41,470 nucleotides of DNA from positions 1 through 41,470 of the forward strand of contig CANFHC010000027.1 of assembly GCA_947446575.1 (NCBI GenBank), given 5' to 3'. Of the stretch, positions 1 through 7,724 are shown one piece after another. Under the pieces are notes generated by a model, which saw nothing but the letters and a program-made list of their open reading frames with translations, searched no databases and was not told the DNA's origin. Numbering within the stretch: the stretch's first letter is position 1; every line of letters starts with the position of its first letter. This DNA comes from Bacteriovoracaceae bacterium (lineage in GTDB: Bacteria; Bdellovibrionota; Bacteriovoracia; Bacteriovoracales; Bacteriovoracaceae). Both the position numbers and the translations under genes were made by a program.

Positions 1-1016
1 AACTAAGTCCTAGTATCGAAGATGAAATTGAATTACTTCGTAAAAAGGACATGATTTTAAATGTTGAAAAACGCCAATCAACCCTAGGCTCACTTGCTTC
101 TGCTATCTCTGACGACGATGTAAACTTATTGAGCCTATTAAAAATTTGCCTAAATAAAGCTGAGAAAAATCCTGGAATTGTTTCAGAAGAAACTATTACA
201 AAACTATATGACGTTAAATCAATACTAGAAGACGTTTCATATGATTTATCAAAAGACTTGAATGCGAATTTTGATGAAGAAAATATCGAAGAGATTATTG
301 ATCGTATTGATTTCTACCAACGCCTAAAAAGAAAATTCGGTGGAACCACTGAAGAGATGATTAAAACTTATACTGAATTTAGAGCTGAAATCAACTCATA
401 CTCCCAAGTTGATGAAAAAATTGCACTTGTTTCAAAAAAAATAAATGACCTCGAGTCTAGATGTGCAACTTTCGCAGAAGAGCTTCACAAGGTTCGCTTT
501 CAAAAGTCAGAAGAGCTCTCAATCGAGCTAACAGAAAAAGTACGCGAATTAAAAATGAATGGTGCATCACTTAAAATTGTCGTCCATAAGGCAGATGCTT
601 TAGGTCCAAAAGGATTTTCACGTGTTGATTTTATTGCCGAAACAAATCCAGGAGAAGGTTTCTTTAAAGTTAAAGAAATTGCTTCCGGTGGTGAACTTTC
701 ACGTATTTTACTTTCTATTAGACAAATTCTTTCAAGTAACGACACGATCTCGGTTTTTTTATTTGATGAAATTGATACGGGAATTGGTGGTGAAACGGCT
801 ATTTGTATCGGCAAATCACTACAGTCAGTTTCAGAATGTTCACAAGTTTTAGCCATTACCCATTTGCCACAAATAGCCAACTTTGCTACCCAGATAATTA
901 ACGTTTCTAAAAACACTAAAGTGATTGATGATCAACCAAGAACTATCTCCTTCATTGATCAAGTAATAGGTGAGAAGAGATCAGACGTTATTAGAGCGAT
1001 GAATCCACTAACTTAA
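1..1016 (+). CDS. recN: DNA repair protein RecN, 3' part (5' end outside window)
   Basis: The frame is open from base 3, upstream of the first Met at 51, so this is the C-terminal part of a longer gene. The coiled-coil arm is followed by the SMC-type ABC signature ASGGELSR (about 680-705) and a Walker B stretch, FLFDEIDTGIGG (about 750-790), then the ITHLPQIA segment. This order is typical of RecN, an SMC-like ATPase that acts early in double-strand break repair by tethering DNA ends. The Walker A half lies beyond the left edge. The stop codon overlaps the stop codon of the convergent LpxH-like gene by 3 bases. Confidence 0.95.
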   Translation, partial: LSPSIEDEIELLRKKDMILNVEKRQSTLGSLASAISDDDVNLLSLLKICLNKAEKNPGIVSEETITKLYDVKSILEDVSYDLSKDLNANFDEENIEEIIDRIDFYQRLKRKFGGTTEEMIKTYTEFRAEINSYSQVDEKIALVSKKINDLESRCATFAEELHKVRFQKSEELSIELTEKVRELKMNGASLKIVVHKADALGPKGFSRVDFIAETNPGEGFFKVKEIASGGELSRILLSIRQILSSNDTISVFLFDEIDTGIGGETAICIGKSLQSVSECSQVLAITHLPQIANFATQIINVSKNTKVIDDQPRTISFIDQVIGEKRSDVIRAMNPLT

Positions 1017-1774
1017 AAAATCGGCTTAAAACTTATATTTCCATTTTCTATGGAGATATAAGTTTTTGAGTGCTGAGCATATCCATTATTTACATATTCA
1101 AAGCCACTCGGTGACTGATAATAGTCTTTCACATGACTGTGGCCACAAACTATAACATCGTATGGTTTTTTTCTAAATAAAACCTCTGCCGATTCCCGAA
1201 AATTCATTTTCACTGGTGTTAAGTCTGATTCTGTTGTGTAGCGCTTATTATTTCTTTTGCGTGATTTTTCTGCACTGTATTCTCCCACACTTTTGATGAG
1301 AAAATGTGGCATCAGATTGTTGGCGTAGAAGCGCAGGGGGGGGCTAGTGACTATTGCTTTAAATATTTTATAACCTGGATTGTTAAGTTCAATATCATCA
1401 CCGTGACAAAGATATATTTTTTTACCACCATCATTATATTCAAAATAAGGGGCGAGGCTAAAAAGACTTGAGTCTAAGTCCTTATGTACTATAAAAAATT
1501 TATTATAAAGATTTTTTAAATGGAAATCGTGATTACCTTGAATATAACAAATTCTTTTTCCTTGAGAGATAATCAGTTTAATTTCATCAAAGTAATTTTG
1601 ATATCGAACAAAATACTGTGAGTGTGGGCCAATCATCAGATCAAAAATATCACCTAATAAAAAAATAATATCGCTGGATTGTACGTCTGGATTTCTCAAA
1701 AAAGTTAATAGGACTTCTTCGGCTTGATCACCGGCGACTTTTACATGGACATCTGAAATAGCTGAAAACTTCAT
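1013..1774 (-). CDS. lpxH: LpxH-like metallophosphoesterase (UDP-2,3-diacylglucosamine hydrolase family)
   Basis: This 253-residue calcineurin-like phosphoesterase has the metal-binding motifs in order: SDVHVK at the N-terminus, GDIFD, GNHDFH, CHGDD and GHSHVKD near the C-terminus. LpxH cleaves UDP-2,3-diacylglucosamine to lipid X at the inner membrane face during lipid A synthesis. GDIFD and HGDD fit the LpxH group better than generic phosphoesterases, but specificity is inferred. The ATG is preceded by AAGG. A run of eight C on the coding strand (1336-1343) encodes Ser-Pro-Pro-Leu. The last codons overlap recN tail to tail and contain the recN terminator hairpin. Confidence 0.75.
   Translation of the reverse strand: MKFSAISDVHVKVAGDQAEEVLLTFLRNPDVQSSDIIFLLGDIFDLMIGPHSQYFVRYQNYFDEIKLIISQGKRICYIQGNHDFHLKNLYNKFFIVHKDLDSSLFSLAPYFEYNDGGKKIYLCHGDDIELNNPGYKIFKAIVTSPPLRFYANNLMPHFLIKSVGEYSAEKSRKRNNKRYTTESDLTPVKMNFRESAEVLFRKKPYDVIVCGHSHVKDYYQSPSGFEYVNNGYAQHSKTYISIENGNISFKPIF
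1028..1067 (+). terminator. recN terminator nested in the lpxH 3' coding end
   Basis: An 11-bp arm AAAACTTATAT (1028-1038) pairs with ATATAAGTTTT (1056-1066), with an inner CCAT/ATGG stem across a two-base internal loop. Five T's close the hairpin on the plus strand. It lies 12 bases after the recN stop and inside the opposite gene, so the same bases also encode the C-terminus of the LpxH-like protein. Confidence 0.6.
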
Positions 1775-1815
1775 GCCTTATTATGGGCCACTTTTACCAT
1801 TCTGTAAATCAATGC

Positions 1816-2523
1816 TTAGTTCGCTTTTTTCTGGATTTGCTGCACAAGTATTTCATGAGTAACAAACTCAGCTAAAAAAGCCTTGTCTTCTTTGGAAATT
1901 TCAGTGAATCGGAAGGCGATTTTATAACCACCATAAGGAAGGTTATTGTTTTTAAAACGATCAATTTTTAAAGAATTTACACATTCTGCTTTCACTTTTA
2001 TTTTTTTCAAACCAACTTCTAAAATGACAGTACCAAAAGCTTTTCCTTTTGTGATAGTGATTTTATCCGAAGATGAAAGAATGAGAGCAATTCCCCCCAT
2101 ACTAAAATCATAAATTGATTTTCGTACAACTTGCTTATTGTTTTCAAAACTCAAAAAACAAGTTTTTGCAGGCTGAACTCTTTCATGTTTTCTACGTTCG
2201 TAAAAAGTGTAATCTTCCGGTAAATTGAGTTTAACTTTTTTATCAGCTGAAACCGATTTTAGTCCTGTAGAAAACGAAACTGATAGTTCTGGTACATAAA
2301 TATTTAGTATCCGATTTCCAGAAACAACCTTAGCAAGTTTTTCTTCTTCACCAGGACAAAGCTGTAATTCAATTTCGTTATATTCTTTTCTAACCGCTTT
2401 AATCTTGAGCTCGCACTTTTCAACAGCCCCACCAATAGACTGCCAAGCAAAAAATGAGTAGTTCTCCTGAACAGCTTCTATAATCATTCTATCAAAATCA
2501 CGGCTTCTCTTTTGCTCATTCAT
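1816..2523 (-). CDS. PilZ-domain protein (probable c-di-GMP receptor)
   Basis: This soluble protein of about 235 residues has an N-terminal beta-rich region resembling the YcgR-N/flagellar-brake fold and a C-terminal PilZ domain. Numbered from the ATG at 2523, the PilZ c-di-GMP signature is present: R111-x3-R115 (RKHER) and D139-x-S-x-x-G (DFSMGG). It is therefore expected to bind c-di-GMP. Its position next to the flagellin region suggests motility control, which is inference. The frame extends to a GTG at 2559, but that codon lies inside a terminator-like hairpin with no ribosome binding site, so I prefer the ATG at 2523 even though its own site is weak. Confidence 0.8.
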   Translation of the reverse strand: MNEQKRSRDFDRMIIEAVQENYSFFAWQSIGGAVEKCELKIKAVRKEYNEIELQLCPGEEEKLAKVVSGNRILNIYVPELSVSFSTGLKSVSADKKVKLNLPEDYTFYERRKHERVQPAKTCFLSFENNKQVVRKSIYDFSMGGIALILSSSDKITITKGKAFGTVILEVGLKKIKVKAECVNSLKIDRFKNNNLPYGGYKIAFRFTEISKEDKAFLAEFVTHEILVQQIQKKAN

Positions 2524-2548
2524 ATATTTTCTCAGTTCCCCCCAAAAA

Positions 2549-2575
2549 CCTCTCTTCACAAAATATGAAGAGAGG
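2549..2575 (-). terminator. Second hairpin terminator downstream of flagellin 1
   Basis: A perfect 10-bp inverted repeat, CCTCTCTTCA (2549-2558) with TGAAGAGAGG (2566-2575) and a 7-base loop, is followed on the minus strand by five T's. It overlaps the upstream GTG of the PilZ frame. It sits in tandem with the hairpin at 2610-2633. Confidence 0.5.
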
Positions 2576-2609
2576 ACGGGGATTAAAACAGAAGTTTTTT
2601 CTATGTAAA

Positions 2610-2633
2610 GAGAGGAGATTTTACCCTCCTCTC
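2610..2633 (-). terminator. Flagellin 1 terminator
   Basis: GAGAGGAG (2610-2617) pairs perfectly with CTCCTCTC (2626-2633). On the minus strand the stem is followed by TTT and an AT-rich stretch. It lies about 20 bases after the stop of flagellin 1. Confidence 0.6.
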
Positions 2634-2651
2634 ATGATTCTTTTTTAATCA

Positions 2652-3485
2652 TTAAGAAATTAATCTTAGTGCAGAGTTAGGAATCTGGTTAGCTTGCGCT
2701 AATGTTGATACCGCTGCGTTTTTCACTACGTTGTTAGAAGCAAGGGCTGCTGAAGCTTCTGCAACATCCACGTCTTGAATAACTGATCTAGCACTGTCTT
2801 GGTTGATCGTTTGTGTTTCAAGGTTTTTAACCGTTGATCCAAGTCTTGATTGAATTGATCCCAAGTTCGCACGTTGTCCTGATACTTTTTCAATCGCTTT
2901 ATCTACGTTTTGGATTGCTGAAAGAGCGTCGTCTTTATTTGCAATTCCTGATCCTCCGATACCAATTGAACTTGCAGATGAGTCTGTTTCACCAGAGTCA
3001 TATGTAATTTTGTTTTGCTCACCAGCGAATGCTCCTACTTGGAAATCCATTGAGCCTTTACCTTTACCATTTAACAACTGAGCACCGTTAAATGTTGTTG
3101 ATTCTGAAATACGATCAACTTCTTTTGATAGCTGTTGATATTCTTTATCTAGAAAACCTCTTTCGTTCTCACCAACTGTGTCTGAAGCAGATTGGATTGT
3201 TAATTCTCTCAAACGTACTAAGATGTTTGAAGTTTCACTTAATCCACCTTCAGCTGTTTGAACAAGCGAGATACCGTCGTTTGCGTTTCGTGTTGCTTGT
3301 CTTAAACCTTTTGTTTGTGCTTCAAGGTTAGTTGCGATTGCCAGACCTGCGGCATCGTCTGAAGCTTTTGTAATTCTTTTACCTGAAGAAAGTTTTTCTA
3401 GTTCTGAGTTACCAGCATTAGATACTTCCTTTAAGTTTTTCTGTACTGATTGAGAAGCGATGTTCGTTGCAATTCTTAAACCCAT
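2652..3485 (-). CDS. fliC: Flagellin 1
   Basis: This 277-residue flagellin keeps the conserved D0/D1 N- and C-terminal helices (N-terminus MGLRIATNIASQSVQ, C-terminus ending in SALRLIS) with a short variable middle. It has no large D2/D3 domain, so the filament surface should be thin. It is exported by the flagellar type III system and polymerises into the filament. The frame extends 20 codons further upstream, but the paralogues begin at MGLR and AGGAGA lies just before the ATG at 3485, so that start is chosen. Ends and length match flagellin 2 closely, with the main differences in the middle third. It has its own promoter and leader. Confidence 0.97.
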   Translation of the reverse strand: MGLRIATNIASQSVQKNLKEVSNAGNSELEKLSSGKRITKASDDAAGLAIATNLEAQTKGLRQATRNANDGISLVQTAEGGLSETSNILVRLRELTIQSASDTVGENERGFLDKEYQQLSKEVDRISESTTFNGAQLLNGKGKGSMDFQVGAFAGEQNKITYDSGETDSSASSIGIGGSGIANKDDALSAIQNVDKAIEKVSGQRANLGSIQSRLGSTVKNLETQTINQDSARSVIQDVDVAEASAALASNNVVKNAAVSTLAQANQIPNSALRLIS

Positions 3486-3501
3486 AGTAATCTCCTGTTT
3501 T

Positions 3502-3544
3502 GAGAGTCCCCACTCTCTTGTTAAATGACTGCTTTTGTCAGTCA
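3502..3544 (-). promoter_or_regulatory. Flagellin 1 5' UTR with two stem-loops
   Basis: The predicted leader holds two perfect hairpins. The first, TGACTG/CAGTCA (3526-3544), starts within one or two bases of the expected transcription start. The second is GAGAGT-GGGG-ACTCTC (3502-3517), read on the transcript, with a GGGG loop 11 bases upstream of the ribosome binding site. Flagellin 2 has the same layout with different stem bases. Confidence 0.55.
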
Positions 3545-3550
3545 AACAAC

Positions 3551-3580
3551 CTATCGAACGACTCGGGAAAATACTTAAGT
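3551..3580 (-). promoter_or_regulatory. Flagellar-type promoter of flagellin 1
   Basis: On the minus strand CTTAAG (3574-3579) is followed after 17 bases by CGATA (3556-3552). This resembles the sigma-28 consensus TAAA-N15-GCCGATAA with a degenerate -10. The same pair occurs upstream of flagellins 2 and 3, which is the main support. Confidence 0.55.
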
Positions 3581-3707
3581 AAAATACTACGCTCGGGTAA
3601 AAAAATGTTTTTAAATCTAATAGATTTGATGAGTTAGGTGTGAAAATAAATTGAGTGAAATGGTTCGATCGAGAACTTTTTAGTAATTTCTACTTAGCCA
3701 AAATAAG

Positions 3708-3741
3708 AGCCCCCCACCTATATGCGGGGAAGTGAGGGGCT
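3708..3741 (-). terminator. GC-rich hairpin between flagellins 2 and 1 (terminator or small RNA end)
   Basis: AGCCCC and CAC (3708-3717) pair with GTG and GGGGCT (3732-3741) around one mismatch. The 14-base loop exposes TTCCCCGC on the minus strand. CTCTTATTTT follows on that strand, so it can act as a terminator. It lies about 115 bases beyond the flagellin 2 terminator, so it may instead end a separate short transcript. The rest of the gap from 3581 to 3855 is AT-rich with no gene that I can support. Confidence 0.45.
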
Positions 3742-3855
3742 TTGGGCTTAAGTATAGAAAGAAATATTCATTGCTATAACTATTTCTCTCTGGAGATTAC
3801 TTAATTTTATAAATTCGTTTAAAAAATGCGCTCTATTCAGAGTTTAATTTTTTAA

Positions 3856-3890
3856 AAGAGAGTGCTTCCCCCTTGGGGAAAACACTCTTC
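3856..3890 (-). terminator. Flagellin 2 terminator
   Basis: A long hairpin with AGAGTG/CACTCT outer arms and CCCC/GGGG inner arms around a short loop is followed on the minus strand by a T-rich stretch. It lies about 13 bases after the flagellin 2 stop. Confidence 0.7.
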
Positions 3891-3902
3891 TTAAAAAATC
3901 TT

Positions 3903-4736
3903 TTAGCTGATCAATCTAAGCGCAGACATTGGAATCTGGTTAGCTTGAGCTAATGTTGATACCGCTGCATTTTTCACCACATTGTTTGAAGCAAGGGCCG
4001 CTGACGACTCTGCTACATCCACGTCTTGAATTACTGAGCGTGCACTATCTTGGTTAATTGTTTGTGTCTCAAGGTTTTTAACAGTTGATTGTAATCTTGA
4101 CTGTACTGAACCTAATTCTGCTCTTTGTCCTGAAACTTTTTCTATTGCAGAGTCTATGCTTGAGATTGCATCTAAAGCGTCACCTTTCTCATTAATTGCT
4201 GTACCTTTGATACCAATCGAAGAAGCTGAAGAGTCTGCCTTATCTGATTCGAATTGAATTTTGTTTTGTTCTCCGGCGAAGGCACCAACTTGGAAATCCA
4301 TTGTTCCTTTACCTTTGCCATTTAATAATTGAGCACCGTTAAATGTTGTTGATTCTGAAATGCGATCAACTTCTTTTGATAATTGTTGATATTCTTTATC
4401 TAAGAATCCTCTTTCTTGCTCACCAACAGTATCTGAAGCAGCTTGAACTGTTAATTCTCTCAAGCGTACTAAGATGTTTGAAGTTTCTGATAGTCCACCT
4501 TCAGCAGTTTGAACAAGCGAGATACCGTCGTTTGCGTTTCGTGTAGCTTGTCTTAAACCTTTTGTTTGAGCTTCAAGGTTAGTAGAGATCGCAAGGCCTG
4601 CGGCATCGTCTGAAGCCTTTGTGATTCTCTTACCTGATGATAATTTCTCTAATTCAGCATTACCTGCATTAGATACTTCTTTTAAGTTCTTTTGAACGGA
4701 CTGCGAAGCAATGTTTGTAGCAATTCTTAAACCCAT
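3903..4736 (-). CDS. fliC: Flagellin 2
   Basis: This 277-residue flagellin starts MGLRIATNIASQSVQ and ends PMSALRLIS. Its conserved D0/D1 helices are nearly identical to those of flagellin 1, so the two are a recent tandem duplication. Differences concentrate around residues 150-200, the surface-exposed part. AGGAGA precedes the ATG. It carries its own promoter, leader and terminator, so the copies are separate transcription units and can be expressed at different levels. Confidence 0.97.
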   Translation of the reverse strand: MGLRIATNIASQSVQKNLKEVSNAGNAELEKLSSGKRITKASDDAAGLAISTNLEAQTKGLRQATRNANDGISLVQTAEGGLSETSNILVRLRELTVQAASDTVGEQERGFLDKEYQQLSKEVDRISESTTFNGAQLLNGKGKGTMDFQVGAFAGEQNKIQFESDKADSSASSIGIKGTAINEKGDALDAISSIDSAIEKVSGQRAELGSVQSRLQSTVKNLETQTINQDSARSVIQDVDVAESSAALASNNVVKNAAVSTLAQANQIPMSALRLIS

Positions 4737-4752
4737 GATAATCTCCTTTAAT

Positions 4753-4803
4753 GAAAACGCCCCCGCGCTTTCTTCGTTAATATTTCTGACAGTTTTAGTC
4801 AGA
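4753..4803 (-). promoter_or_regulatory. Flagellin 2 5' UTR with two stem-loops
   Basis: Hairpin one is TCTGAC/GTCAGA (4785-4803) at the predicted transcript start. Hairpin two is GAAAGCGC-GGGG-GCGTTTTC (4753-4772, transcript sense), 8 bp with one G-U pair and a GGGG loop. The stem bases differ from flagellin 1 but pairing and loop are kept, which looks like covariation. Confidence 0.55.
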
Positions 4804-4810
4804 CATTTAA

Positions 4811-4841
4811 CATATCGTTACACTCGGGTATTAACTTAAGC
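4811..4841 (-). promoter_or_regulatory. Flagellar-type promoter of flagellin 2
   Basis: CTTAAG (4835-4840) is followed on the minus strand after 17 bases by CGATA (4817-4813), the same spacing as flagellin 1. A CCCGAGT heptamer in the spacer is also shared with flagellin 1. Confidence 0.55.
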
Positions 4842-4913
4842 GTTTCACTCAAGTATTGTGTGTATTTATTTAAATTATGGTGAGTTATTGATCTTTTTTT
4901 TCTAAAATATCTT

Positions 4914-5444
4914 ATGCTTTACTTTAAAACTGCCGCCATTAACGACACTTCTTCTTTAACTAAACTTGTGAATTCAGCTTATCGAGGTGACTCTTCAACG
5001 GTTGGTTGGACGACAGAAGCTCATTTATTAGATGGCCAGAGAACTGATGAAGAAAGTTTAACAGCTATAATAAAGACTCCTCATAATCAAATTGAAATGG
5101 CCTTTGATAGTCTCTCTCATGAGCTTATTGGCTGTGTGCATTTGAAGTTTGAAGATGAAGACACACTTTATTTTGGAATGCTAACCGTCTCTCCTGTGGC
5201 TCAAAGTAAGGGCCTTGGAAAAGAAATAATTAAACAGGTTGAGAGTGTCGCACTTTTAAAAAAATGTAAGCGCATTCGCATTTCAGTTATTCAATATAGA
5301 AAAGAATTAATTTCTTTTTATGAACGCAGAGGATTTGTTGCATCTGGAAAGTTTGAAAATTTTCCTACAAATGATCCCAAGTTTGGAATTCCAAAAGTTT
5401 GGGATTTAGAACTTAGAGAATATATAAAAAATTTGTTACCATAA
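4914..5444 (+). CDS. GNAT-family N-acetyltransferase
   Basis: This 176-residue single-domain protein has the GNAT fold. Beta-4 and motif A read LTVSPVAQSKGLGKEII (residues about 91-107), with the Q-x-x-G-x-G acetyl-CoA pyrophosphate loop, and ISFYERRGF near 150 is the usual motif B. The substrate cannot be told from sequence. It is encoded opposite to the flagellins that flank it. Flagellin or small-molecule modification is possible, but nothing shows it. No good ribosome binding site precedes the ATG. Confidence 0.85.
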   Translation: MLYFKTAAINDTSSLTKLVNSAYRGDSSTVGWTTEAHLLDGQRTDEESLTAIIKTPHNQIEMAFDSLSHELIGCVHLKFEDEDTLYFGMLTVSPVAQSKGLGKEIIKQVESVALLKKCKRIRISVIQYRKELISFYERRGFVASGKFENFPTNDPKFGIPKVWDLELREYIKNLLP

Positions 5445-5684
5445 AACTAATAATTCTCTATACCACAATCGCACAAATAGAATGCCAATGCGGCTCCACT
5501 CTCTCAAAATTCGAGAGACTTAAGCAATAAGTGCAAATCTGCAACTTTTTAGCCGAGTAATTTAGTTCATTAAATTTTCTAGAGTGATTCGGTAAAATTT
5601 TCTTATAATTTTCTCTATTTTTTAGAATTGGCTTTTTATTCTATAATTATTTATCAACTATTGCCATTTACCAATTGAGCATGA

Positions 5685-7649
5685 ATGAGTACTGACTACG
5701 GAAATTATTCAAGAGAATTAGGAAGGGCTAAAGAAGACTTTAACTCTACTGCGCAAAAACTTAAAGAAAGCTATGATACTAATCTAAAAACGGTAGAAGA
5801 CACTTCAAATAAAAAATTAGAAGATAATAAAAAAGTAAACGAAGCAAGAAAGCAAAAAATAATTGAAGAAAATGTTGAGCAGTTAAACAACTTTAGCACG
5901 AAAACAAACAAAATCATTGAAAAAAGACAGAAAGAATTTATTGATAACTTAAGAACAGAAAGAGATTCTTTTGATCTTGAACAAAAAAAAACTAAAGAAA
6001 ATTTTCATAACAATCTAAACTCAGTAAAAGAATCTTACGAAAGGACCGCTGAGCAAATGAAAGATTCTAACGACAGGCAAGCCAAGGAAAATGAAGAGAA
6101 ATATTTCAACGCAATCCAGTCCACAAGATTTAATACGGATAAAAAGATTACTGAAGTTGAAAAAAGTTCCGCCAAAATGCTTTCAGATATTAGCGAAGAT
6201 TCAATTAATCAAAAAAAAGATCTTAGTCATAAACAACAAAAAAACTTGGAAGAAATAAACAAAGAACATAATAAAGAGCTAGATAAAAAAACGGAACACA
6301 CTGCTAAGAAAATTGCTGAAATCTCTAGAACAAAAGATAATGAATTGAAAAACTTAGTGGAAAAATATGATTTTAATATCGAAAAATCCAAATCAAATGA
6401 AAAAGAATTATTCGACAGTACCTTAGAAAGATATCAGGATCATACACAGGACCTTTTGAAATCTTTCGATAGCAAATATGCAAAACTAGAAGATGATACA
6501 AACTATAAATTAGGTACACAAAAAAGCCAGTTTGACAAACAGCTATATAACGTAGAAAGAGAAAAAGATATTTACGTTGATAAGAACTTTAAAGGCGAAG
6601 GGGCAGATGCTCAGAAAAACATTTTAAAAGACAATTATGAACATCGTTTATCTAATTTAAAAAAACAAGTTGGAGAGCAATCAAGTAATTTCCAAAAAGA
6701 AGCTTCCGAACTAAGAAACGACATGAAGCTTGAAATGAAAGCTCGAGATCTCGAAAATAGAAAAACATCCGACCGAAGAGAAGATCAATTCCACAAGGAT
6801 ATAACTGGAATAGAGCGTAGGTCTAAAACAAGTGAAGATCGAATTAGTACAACTTTTAGAAATAAGCTGAACGAACAAATCGATACAGATCAGAAAATAA
6901 TAAACTTTGAAACAGATCTCGGGAAATCAAAATTAGAAAATCAAAAAGTTGATTTCGGTAAAACCGTAAAGAAGCTTACTGAAATGAATCTTTCGAATGT
7001 AGATAAATTGCAAAACCAAAGCTCAAAAGAAAAAAGTGAAATGTTGGAAAAAGCAAAAATAGATTTGCACAACAATACACAAGAGATCAAAGACACTTAT
7101 CGCCAAAAGTTTGACAAAGCGCTAAATAGTTATGAGCAAAAATTTGAAAATCAACAAAACTTAGTTGAAAAAATAAAAGATGAATCTTATGGCAAAGTTG
7201 AAGAAATTTCTAGAAATAGCCAACATCAGATCGAAATTGAATCTGCTTATAATAAAGAGGCAAGGGAAAGTGATCGTCGAATTATGAGCGAAAATATCAT
7301 CGATATGAAGCACGACTTTGAAGTCAAATCAAAAATGGCAAAGCAAAAGTTTGATCAAGAACTAGGACAAGTTAAAAACCAAAACGATGTACTCTTAACC
7401 CGAGTTATTAAAAAAAGCGAAGATGAGAAAGCTATGCTTATCTCTGAAAACCATAGAGACCTAAAAAGAATAACTTCACAATTAAAAGATGAGTATGCTC
7501 GATTTGCAAAAAACTCAAAAATGGAAAAAGACAATTTAATAGAAACTTACGAGCGACGCTTTAGTGACTTAAAAAACGCCTACGAATTAGAGAAATTGAA
7601 ATATTCAGAAAATAAAAAAGACAAAACAAATCAGACACAAGATGTTTAG
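5685..7649 (+). CDS. Large hendecad coiled-coil protein, function unknown
   Basis: I do not recognise this 654-residue protein. It is highly charged (rich in Lys, Glu, Asp, Asn, Gln), and I find no proline, cysteine or tryptophan in it. It has no signal peptide or membrane segment. From residue 8 an 11-residue repeat is visible: aromatics recur at 8, 19, 30, 85, 96, 107, 118 and 140, and small or aliphatic residues occupy +4 (12, 23, 34, 45, 67, 78, 89, 111, 122, 133, 144, 155). That indicates a long hendecad coiled coil. It sits between flagellins 2 and 3 on the opposite strand. A cytoplasmic or flagellum-associated filament role is possible but unproven. Two TATAAT boxes (5604, 5642) precede it, with poor -35 regions. 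Confidence 0.75.
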   Translation: MSTDYGNYSRELGRAKEDFNSTAQKLKESYDTNLKTVEDTSNKKLEDNKKVNEARKQKIIEENVEQLNNFSTKTNKIIEKRQKEFIDNLRTERDSFDLEQKKTKENFHNNLNSVKESYERTAEQMKDSNDRQAKENEEKYFNAIQSTRFNTDKKITEVEKSSAKMLSDISEDSINQKKDLSHKQQKNLEEINKEHNKELDKKTEHTAKKIAEISRTKDNELKNLVEKYDFNIEKSKSNEKELFDSTLERYQDHTQDLLKSFDSKYAKLEDDTNYKLGTQKSQFDKQLYNVEREKDIYVDKNFKGEGADAQKNILKDNYEHRLSNLKKQVGEQSSNFQKEASELRNDMKLEMKARDLENRKTSDRREDQFHKDITGIERRSKTSEDRISTTFRNKLNEQIDTDQKIINFETDLGKSKLENQKVDFGKTVKKLTEMNLSNVDKLQNQSSKEKSEMLEKAKIDLHNNTQEIKDTYRQKFDKALNSYEQKFENQQNLVEKIKDESYGKVEEISRNSQHQIEIESAYNKEARESDRRIMSENIIDMKHDFEVKSKMAKQKFDQELGQVKNQNDVLLTRVIKKSEDEKAMLISENHRDLKRITSQLKDEYARFAKNSKMEKDNLIETYERRFSDLKNAYELEKLKYSENKKDKTNQTQDV

Positions 7650-7675
7650 ATAATACAATTAATCAAATAAAAAAA

Positions 7676-7694
7676 GCCCGGGATTTCCCCAGGC
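7676..7694 (-). terminator. Flagellin 3 terminator
   Basis: GCCCGGG pairs with CCCCAGGC with one mismatch. On the minus strand the stem is followed by seven T's, about 30 bases after the flagellin 3 stop. It lies between convergent genes and may also stop the coiled-coil transcript, although there is no T-run on the plus side. Confidence 0.75.
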
Positions 7695-7724
7695 CTCTAA
7701 ATAAAGAATTTAATTTTTTACAAA

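Noticed and set aside
500-916. 138-codon frame antisense to recN
   Set aside because: RecN motifs on the plus strand are clear, and this frame has no recognisable domain or ribosome binding site.
3486-3545. 20-codon extension of flagellin 1
   Set aside because: It runs through the leader hairpins. The paralogues start at MGLR, and AGGAGA stands before that ATG.
5511-5560. Sigma-28-like promoter for the coiled-coil gene (CTTAAG and GCCGAGTAA)
   Set aside because: CTTAAG is present, but the spacing to any CGATA-like -10 does not fit the flagellin pattern, so shared control with flagellins is not supported.
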